The translations under genes were made by a program, and so were the position numbers. Under the pieces are notes generated by a model that ran no database searches, had not been told where the DNA came from, and saw only the letters and a program-made list of their open reading frames with translations. Shown here one piece after another: positions 57,820 to 64,000 of a stretch of 64,000 nt of DNA (within the stretch, counting starts at the first letter, position 1; every line of letters begins with the position of its first letter). Source of the stretch: Scatophagus argus (taxonomy: Eukaryota; Chordata; Actinopteri; Scatophagidae); NCBI RefSeq assembly GCF_020382885.2, contig NC_058507.1:374501-438500 (forward strand). Reading direction: 5' to 3'.

Positions 57820-59508
57820 AAAAACAACTAAACAGCTCTCAGCTTCCAACTCCCGAGTCTCAGAGCAAACAGGAAGCCAGCAACAGCAGGTCTCTGATCT
57901 GAAGTTTCCAGAAGATGAAGATGAAGATGAGGAAATAATCTGACTGACTTTTTATACAAACATTCACTCTGATGAAGAAAAACGAGGCCTGCTCCTGAAC
58001 CACCGCCAAACAGCACCAGTCTCTCTCCATTGAATGAATATTATCAGCTCCCCACGTCTCTCACCTGACTCAGGTGTCTGGAAGTGCAGCCAGGAGGAGA
58101 AGGGGGACGGTCCCACCTCGTTGACACAGGACACCCTGACGCTGTAGTTAGAGTGACTCCTCAGACCAGACAGAACCTGCAGGTGAGGAGGAACCAGAAC
58201 CTCCTGCTGAGGGAGGTCACCCCGTCGGACTGAACGCCTCGACAGCTGAAGAGGAGGAGGAAGGACAGATGCTGGTTCAGAATGATGTTCTGATGATTAG
58301 TTTCCTATCGGCCCACCTGTCTGTGTGTGTGTGTGTGTTTTTACCTGGATGATGCAGCTGGACAGCTCAGAGTGCCCAGTGAATCCTGGTTTCCATGACA
58401 ACGTGACATTGTTGTCCACCATCCTCTGAACCTGCAGCCCAACTGGAGCTGCTGGCAACACTGAGACAGAGACCCCGCCCCCAGAGAGCGATCACCCAAT
58501 CACAGCTCAGCAACAGTAACAAGTTCCAGCAGGTGTAAGAGTTCGTCCACATGTTGAAACAGAACACGGAGCTGCCTCTAAAGCTGTGCTAACATTAGCA
58601 TCAGAACTAATGTTTGTAATGACATGCTAACGTTAGCATTAGCACCAGTGCTTCTTGGGCTGCGCTAATGTCGCTAAAATGAGACAGCTTGCAGGACAGG
58701 GTTTGAATTAAAGCTGAATGTTCATCTGAATAGCACAGAGTTTATGACGCACGAAGCTGAGATGACAGACGCAAAGTGCTGGTTTCAAACACACCTTCAC
58801 TTTTCTAATCCATAAGTGCTGCAGCTAAGTGACGACTGGTGTGACAGCAAAGCTCCAGCAGGTGAACTCACCTTTAATGTGAACTGTTCCAGTTCTGGAG
58901 ACTGAGATTCCTCTGGCGTTCTTCGCCTCACAGTAAAACTTCACACTGCTGTTCACTCCTGCAGACAGACAGGCAGAGAGAGAGAGAGGCAGGCAGGAAG
59001 TTATTGATCTGTAGATCTGGGATTTCCTCCAGTTAATCACCATGATTCTTTTAGCTTCCTTAGCCTGCTGTCCACACGTGTGACTAAGTACATCTGGTAA
59101 TGAGGTACTTGCGCCTTACTTGAGTATTTCCATTTGTTGTTGTTCAGAAGGAGATAGTACTGATTACTTCATGACTCTTGAATCTGATCAGCCAATAAAT
59201 TAGGATGTATTACTATAAAGTACCCAGCAATACATGAACACAAACGTGTTCAGATACTTCACTCTGCAGAAACAAATGGAAACACGTTCAGTTTCTGTCA
59301 GGTGGTTGAAGTCTGCACTACGTGTGGATGAAAACTTGACTTCTGACAGGTGTCCATCCAGCTCTGGTATCAATGTGATGCCCCAAGCTGACCACCTGTA
59401 CCTCATCCAATCAGCTCACAGTTCTGAGTCACATGATTAAAATCAATCAGTTTCATTTCGATTTAGAGGGAAACGTTCTGTAAAACAACACGAGTCACTG
59501 AAAGGAAA

Positions 59509-59545
<37 letters not shown>

Positions 59546-59581
59546 TGTAGAAAAATCCATTTGACAGAAGAAACCACAGCA

Positions 59582-59620
<39 letters not shown>

Positions 59621-62383
59621 TATCAAAACAGCTTCAAGGTCATTTGACTCCATAGTCTACTTTCTTCACCCTGGCTCTTATTTTGATAGTTTTGACCTTC
59701 CTGTCAGTTGAAGGATGATGAATGTTCATCAGCAGACAGACGTACTTGTTGTGCTTTTCTTCTTCTGGTGACCTGTGAGGCTGAACTCACTCCACCCGCC
59801 AGGACTGACCTTTGTGTTAATTCCAACACTCACATGTGTCTGACTCACACCACAGGAAGCCACACGCACGTGCATGTGTGTGTGTGTGTGTGTGTGTGCG
59901 TGTGCAGAACTACATTACAATGAGGTAATAGCTCTCTGGTGACTAACAGCAGATCCTGGATCAGCCTGCACTGTAAACACACGCAGTGATTCTGTGACAG
60001 TTATTGATCAGCTGCTGATCACGTGATTCTTCTCATCATGGAAGTCATTCACCTGGTGGAGATAAAGTCCTGACTTTCAGTCAGAAAACACAGAGGCCTA
60101 CATTTCCCACCATGCACCAGAGAGGCTGTCCTTCAAGCCTCTCAGCTTCAATCACACACTGGACAGCAGAAGACTTTCTGACCTGGGACATGGAGGACAG
60201 AGGGGGACGGTCTAGGGCCTCCCTCCTGGATCCCGCCCAGCCACCACAGCACCTCCACGGGCTCCGGGGGGCCAATGGCTTCACAGGTGAGGTTGAAGGG
60301 AACGTTGGGGAACGTGGCCACGTCCTGTGGCTCCTGGACAAAGTGGGGGACACCTGCAGACCACAGACAGAACATGAGGGGACTCTGAGAGGAAGTGAAG
60401 AAGACAGAGGAGGAAACAGGTGGTCCTCACCTTCCACCGTGATCCAGGCTCGCTCAGAGGAGAACGTCAGGCCGTGGAACTCGACCTCACACCAGTACTG
60501 CCCCGCATCCTGCTGCTGGACCGACTTCACACTGGAAAAAGAACACACAGAACGTCAGGACCGCAGCAGGACGCAGAGTCTACACTGCAACCAGAAACCA
60601 AACCGGAACCAGAGGACAAGGACGAGGACGAGGAGGAGGAGGACGAGGAGGAGGAGGTGGAGGAGGAGGAGAGGAGGAGAGGAGGAGGACAAGGACGAGG
60701 AGGAGGAGGAGAGGAGGAGGACAAGGGAGAGGAGGAGGACAAGGACGAGGAGGAGGAGAGGAGGAGGACAAGGACGAGGAGGAGGAGGAGAAGGACAAGG
60801 ACGAGGAGGAGGAGAGTAGGAGGACGAGGAGGAGGAGGAGGACAAGGACGAGGAGGAGGAGGGGAGGAGAGGAGAAGGACAAGGACGAGGAGGAGGAGAG
60901 GAGGAGGAGGACAAGGGAGAGGAGGAGGACAAGGACGAGGAGGAGGAGAGGAGGAGGACAAGGACGAGGAGGAGGAGGAGAAGGACAAGGACGAGGAGGA
61001 GGAGAGTAGGAGGACGAGGAGGAGGAGGAGGACAAGGACGAGGAGGAGGAGGAGGAGGACAAGGAGGACGAGGAGGAGGAGGAGGAGGAGAGGAGGAGGA
61101 GGAGGACAAGGACGAGGAGGAGGACAAGGAGGACGAGGAGGAGGACAAGGAGGACGAGCCAGCTGCTGCTCTGCCTCTATTTACTGTAAATGTGCTGTTT
61201 AAGCTTCAAACAGAGCAGAAACACCAACAGCCGTCACAGAACTTCAACCAGACTCCATCAGGTTTTCAACTGGTTTGACATGCTGGACACACAGAAAACA
61301 CACGTGATGGACGCACCGGACAAATACTACAGTGAAGTACTTCATGTACAAACAGCTGCTGTGTTTGACCGAGTCAGACTTCACCCACATGACTGAAATA
61401 TTACACAAACTGATTTGAAACAGCTGAGGCAAAGCCAAATCTGCGACGCCGCATTGATCGACGTGCTGATCGATCGATCGATCGCTCTCCGGCCGTGTGG
61501 ACCGACCTGTGGTAGGTCTCCCAGTGCTGCTCTCCCAGGGTGATGAACATCTGGTCGGTGCTGTACAGTTTCTCTCCGTCCTTCATCCACACGATGTCGG
61601 GCTCCGTCACTCCCTGAACCGCACAGCCCAGCCGCGCCGCGTTCCCCTGAGACACCGTCTGATTGGTCGGGTGCTTCGTGAACGACACACCTGCAGCAGA
61701 GAGGAGAGGCCGTTAAAGGAGGGCAGAGGAGGCGGAGGCCAACCAGATGACAGTCAAAGGTCAAATGAAGGACAACGTGAGGGACAGCTTCACGTGTGAA
61801 TGAGAGGACGGCTACGGCCTCCTCGTCGACACGTTCCTGCTCAGACAGGAAGCTCATTGTTTGCTTTTATTCCACTTTTTGTTCTTCCTGCAAACTGAAA
61901 GGTGAGGGCTGTTCATGTTTTAGCCATGTTAGCGCCACCTGGATGTCAGCGGAAGAACCTGAAACAAGACTACGGCGCAAACGCTCAGCGAACTGATCGC
62001 CGAGCTGAACGTCCTCCTCCTTCAAACGGTCCAAAGTGACGTCTTCAAATGTCCGCGACCAGCAGTCCAAAAGCCCCAAACATTCAGTTTGAGCCCAAAG
62101 GCCTCACGCCCGAGAAGCTCACAGTTTAACAGAGGCATGCTGGGAAAAAAAACAAGAACTGAAAGTCTGCAGTGAGTGGCTGACATCACTGAAAGCGATG
62201 ACATCATCAGCCACTGTCACCGGCCAACACGTCACTTCTCTCTGCTGGTGACATCACCAAGTACCAAACACTGAAATGGAGCCATGAAGCGAAAGATGAG
62301 AGTTTGATTTAATATCCTGCAGCATCGTGACCACACACACACACACACACTCACTCACTCACTCTCACACACACACACTCACT

Positions 62384-62441
<58 letters not shown>

Positions 62442-63271
62442 GCCTAACAGCTGCTTTTATTTCAGTATTATTATTATTATTATTAAAATGTCACATTGAG
62501 TTGTTAAAGTTTTGTTCAAGATTTTAATTATTTTGTCATTAGTGAATTTCCGGTTAAAAATATTAATTCTAAGCTACCTTCTTTATTTCCCTGCTGAATT
62601 CTTGGAATGGTGGTGGTGGAATAATGAAGACTACGGCGCTCACATTCCCTCGCGTCCCCTCAGAGACGGTCACGAACCTGCACTTTGCCCAGTGCTCTTC
62701 AGCTACGCGGCCTGAGTCCTCACGCCAGGCTCCGTTCAAAAATGTCGAAAATTATGATTCCTTCGCTGGTTAGCCTCTTTTTATGAAAGACGGGACAAAT
62801 CTTACACGACTTTATTTTCACACCTGTCTCCGTGTTAATTCGGGATACATACAACGAACCAACAAGCAACTTATTTCCTTTAGAGTTTTAGGTGTTAACT
62901 GATCCAAGCTCTCTGAGCAGCAGTCGAAACAGAAAAGAAGTTGCACATTGCTTTATGTAAACTGCTGCTTGCTGTACTGAGTGTATGCCGAGTGGAAGGC
63001 TCGTTAAGATTTATTTACAGTTTTAGCGTGTGTCTGATCACGGGTCAATATTTGCAGAAAGTCGTGTGTTTTGAACTCCACTTCATAAAACGTACATTCA
63101 ACCATGTTTTTGCTCTACTAACGGGAGCCGAACTGCGGCCAAAAGGGCACAAGTTAATGTTCGAGTTGAAGCTTGTTCGGTCCTTAAACGAACCAATTCC
63201 CACTCACCGTTTGCACAGGTGCCTTCACGGCCCCGCAGTAAAAACAGAAGAATCCACAGAAACGGCGTCAT
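51399..63271 (-). CDS. tyro3: TYRO3 receptor tyrosine kinase (19 coding exons, complete)
   Basis: TYRO3 is a TAM-family membrane receptor for GAS6/PROS1 bound to phosphatidylserine (established knowledge). Exons in transcript order: 63208-63271, 61507-61690, 60431-60531, 60183-60353, 58872-58958, 58345-58460, 58065-58245, 57062-57204, 56776-56914, 56549-56672, 55762-55856, 54165-54260, 53779-53859, 53573-53665, 53357-53478, 52809-52918, 52493-52652, 52270-52406, 51399-51840. All GT-AG and all phases close: 2,646 nt, 881 residues plus stop (human about 890). Layout: signal peptide, two Ig domains, two fibronectin III domains, one membrane span, kinase, C-tail. [20 protein letters not shown] and [16 protein letters not shown] fit TYRO3 rather than AXL or MERTK. 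It lies upstream of mga on the same strand, as in mammals. Confidence 0.95.
52455..52490. repeat. (TG)n just downstream of the DFG exon donor
   Basis: On the transcribed strand this is an (AC)n that begins at the splice donor of exon 52493-52652. It faces the (GU)n at the other side of that exon. Confidence 0.9.
52656..52683. repeat. (CA)n just upstream of the DFG exon acceptor
   Basis: On the transcribed strand this is a (GU)n ending a few bases before the acceptor of exon 52493-52652. Confidence 0.9.
53537..53570. repeat. (TG)n next to the donor of the alpha-C exon
   Basis: It is (AC)n in sense orientation, directly after the donor of exon 53573-53665. Confidence 0.9.
53673..53712. repeat. 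(CA)n next to the acceptor of the alpha-C exon
   Basis: It is (GU)n in sense orientation, ending just upstream of the acceptor of exon 53573-53665. Confidence 0.9.
54640..54872 (+). repeat. common teleost interspersed repeat (3' tail)
   Basis: It contains the phrases TTCACCCGGCCGACTATCAG, GAGTCGGGTCCTGCTCAGG, GTTAAAAGGGAGTTTTTCC and AATAAAATTGAATTGAA. I recognise these as parts of a very frequent fish repeat, probably a retroelement 3' end. It lies in tyro3 intron 11, antisense to the gene. The CT-rich stretch from 54400 may belong to it. Confidence 0.65.
55762..56672 (-). CDS. tyro3: tyro3 exons 10-11: membrane span and juxtamembrane region
   Basis: 56549-56672 encodes a single hydrophobic span ([20 protein letters not shown]) followed by stop-transfer [11 protein letters not shown]. 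55762-55856 encodes the juxtamembrane part ([12 protein letters not shown]), which matches human VHFRAARSFNR. Confidence 0.92.
55949..56300 (+). repeat. tRNA-derived SINE, plus orientation (copy 1 of a pair)
   Basis: It has a tRNA-like head (GTGGCCTACAGGTTGGAG as A box, GGTCACCAGTTCGATTCC as B box), a body with GCCCTTGAGCAAGGCACTTA, an end reading ATATATACTGCCAATAAAG and a (TTC)n tail. Of the three SINE copies in the window this is the best-kept tail. It sits in a tyro3 intron, antisense to the gene. Confidence 0.88.
56776..58460 (-). CDS. tyro3: tyro3 exons 6-9: two fibronectin type III domains
   Basis: FN3-1 is 58345-58460 plus 58065-58245, with [42 protein letters not shown]3-2 is 57062-57204 plus 56776-56914, with [42 protein letters not shown]. 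Each domain is split across two exons, as is usual in this family. Confidence 0.9.
58872..61690 (-). CDS. tyro3: tyro3 exons 2-5: two Ig domains
   Basis: Ig1 is 61507-61690 plus 60431-60531, with [20 protein letters not shown] and [11 protein letters not shown] supplying the disulfide Cys pair and Trp. Ig2 is 60183-60353 plus 58872-58958, with [27 protein letters not shown] and VKFYCEAKN. Ig1 of TAM receptors makes the main contact with the LG domains of GAS6. The intron inside Ig1 carries a long polypurine minisatellite (60603-61160). Confidence 0.92.
60603..61160. repeat. long polypurine minisatellite in a tyro3 intron
   Basis: About 560 bases are almost pure A/G on the + strand, built of GAGGAGGAC and AAGGACGAG units. 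A 190-bp higher-order repeat is visible: from 60721 onward for about 140 bases the sequence recurs from 60911. Long open frames here on both strands are repeat artefacts. Confidence 0.92.
62332..62437. repeat. (CA)n/(CACT)n microsatellite
   Basis: About 100 bases of CA dinucleotides interrupted by CTCACT units in tyro3 intron 1, followed by a short (TTA)n at about 62467-62485. The rest of intron 1 (61691-63207) shows no exon. Confidence 0.9.
63208..63271 (-). CDS. tyro3: tyro3 exon 1: signal peptide
   Basis: It starts at ATG 63271 and encodes [20 protein letters not shown], a short basic-free N-terminus with a Leu/Phe core and small residues near the expected cleavage site. The donor GT is at 63207. 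It joins in phase to GVSFTKHP in exon 2. Confidence 0.88.
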
Positions 63272-63640
63272 CTCCTCATTATCTCTGTGTGTAGCACATT
63301 AAACGGCTCAGCTCGGCTCGGCTCGGCTCGGCTCGGCTCGCACTCCCTCACTGGAGCCTCATTTCCAGCTGGACAAACAGGGTTTCCACCGGAGGGAAGC
63401 GCAGCCGTTCAAATCATGAGGCGAACGGAAAACAAACGGATTACAAATCAAAGTTTACTTCTGCTTCGCTGAAGGAGCGAAAAGCGCAGGAAGTTCATTC
63501 AGTCTGTTTTCAGGCTGCACGAGCACTTTCACACACATTCACGGCTTTCTCTGAGCGCAGACTGACGGCAAGTTACACGGTGAAACGCGACCACGCCGGA
63601 AATAACACGGAACTGCTTTCACAATAAAAGGAAACTGAAT
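63272..63640 (-). promoter_or_regulatory. tyro3 5'UTR and GC-rich promoter region
   Basis: CpG-containing sequence upstream of the tyro3 ATG includes a (GGCTC)6 pentanucleotide array at about 63308-63341. It is followed by AT-rich DNA beyond about 63600. The transcription start is not determinable from sequence. Confidence 0.45.
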
Positions 63641-64000
63641 TTTAAAAAAATCCTGCGTTTTCCATATATGTTGCATTTCGTTTAGAGTTTCTCCCCTCCT
63701 TTTATTTACATTATCCGAAAAAAAGTCTCATGGGGTCTTTAAAATAATACTAAAATAAACTATTTTAAGCTTTTAAGTAAAAATAAAAAATAATCAGGTA
63801 AATCGGAAGTGTAGTTTACATTCCGTCTGGCTTCACATTAGTTGGTGCTCTCATTCCCTCCAGTAATGTCGATGGAGAGGGCGTGTGTGTGTGCGTGCGT
63901 GTGTTTGTATGTGTGTGCGTAGGTGTGTGTGCGTGTGAATATAATGATGGACTGACTGCGCATGACCGCCACCTGCTGGTGAGACCAGCTCTCAGAGCGC
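63641..64000. other. intergenic DNA upstream of tyro3
   Basis: AT-rich sequence and a degenerate (GT)n at about 63882-63940. No gene is seen. Confidence 0.5.

Noticed and set aside
60112..61202. Long Glu/Arg- or Ser/Pro-rich open frames on both strands
   Set aside because: They are produced by the polypurine minisatellite and overlap real tyro3 exons in other frames; there is no family signature or splice support.
51399..63271. AXL or MERTK as identity of the receptor kinase
   Set aside because: The juxtamembrane and Gly-loop segments and the PSPSVL block in Ig2 fit TYRO3 better, and mga and mapkbp1 next door fit the TYRO3 neighbourhood.

Overview
The window looks like nuclear DNA of a teleost fish, probably a percomorph. 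It has vertebrate genes with GT-AG introns, dense (CA)n microsatellites, tRNA-derived SINEs with TTC tails, 5'-truncated L2/CR1-like LINEs and hAT elements. All exon limits below were read by eye from splice consensus, reading-frame continuity and family resemblance; no search was run.

Three large genes lie head to tail on the minus strand, in the order TYRO3 -> MGA -> MAPKBP1 along transcription. This is the order I know from human chromosome 15q15, so the block appears syntenic. (1) mapkbp1, a WD40 scaffold protein, is cut by the left edge. Its first seven coding exons (275 codons) occupy 604-9900, with a CpG-rich start near 9.9-10.2 kb. (2) mga, the T-box plus bHLH-zipper partner of MAX, has 25 coding exons over 12703-39197 (about 3,026 residues). 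A probable non-coding first exon lies near 45.3 kb and a 3'UTR ends near 11.73 kb. (3) tyro3, a TAM receptor tyrosine kinase, is complete: 19 coding exons over 51399-63271, 881 residues, with a long 3'UTR and a GC-rich promoter near 63.3-63.6 kb.

The introns of mga carry most of the foreign DNA. An HSF5-like heat-shock-factor DNA-binding-domain ORF is nested on the same strand at 30426-31010. A hAT transposon with perfect 15-bp ends and an internal deletion lies at 36327-37790, and a broken BED-finger transposase fragment at 39752-40345. There are also two L2/CR1-like LINE remnants, other LINE fragments, and an apparently unnamed repeat family.

The observations I rate highest are: (a) two frame-compatible, equal-length (112 nt) leucine-zipper exons in mga, 15222-15333 and 17535-17646, separated by an acidic exon, which could work as a mutually exclusive pair; (b) the nested HSF5-like ORF; (c) a one-base frameshift inside the polyglutamine tract of the last mga exon; (d) (AC)n and (GU)n tracts placed at splice sites so that they could pair across single tyro3 kinase exons or across one intron; (e) a near-perfect inverted repeat in the putative tyro3 3'UTR.
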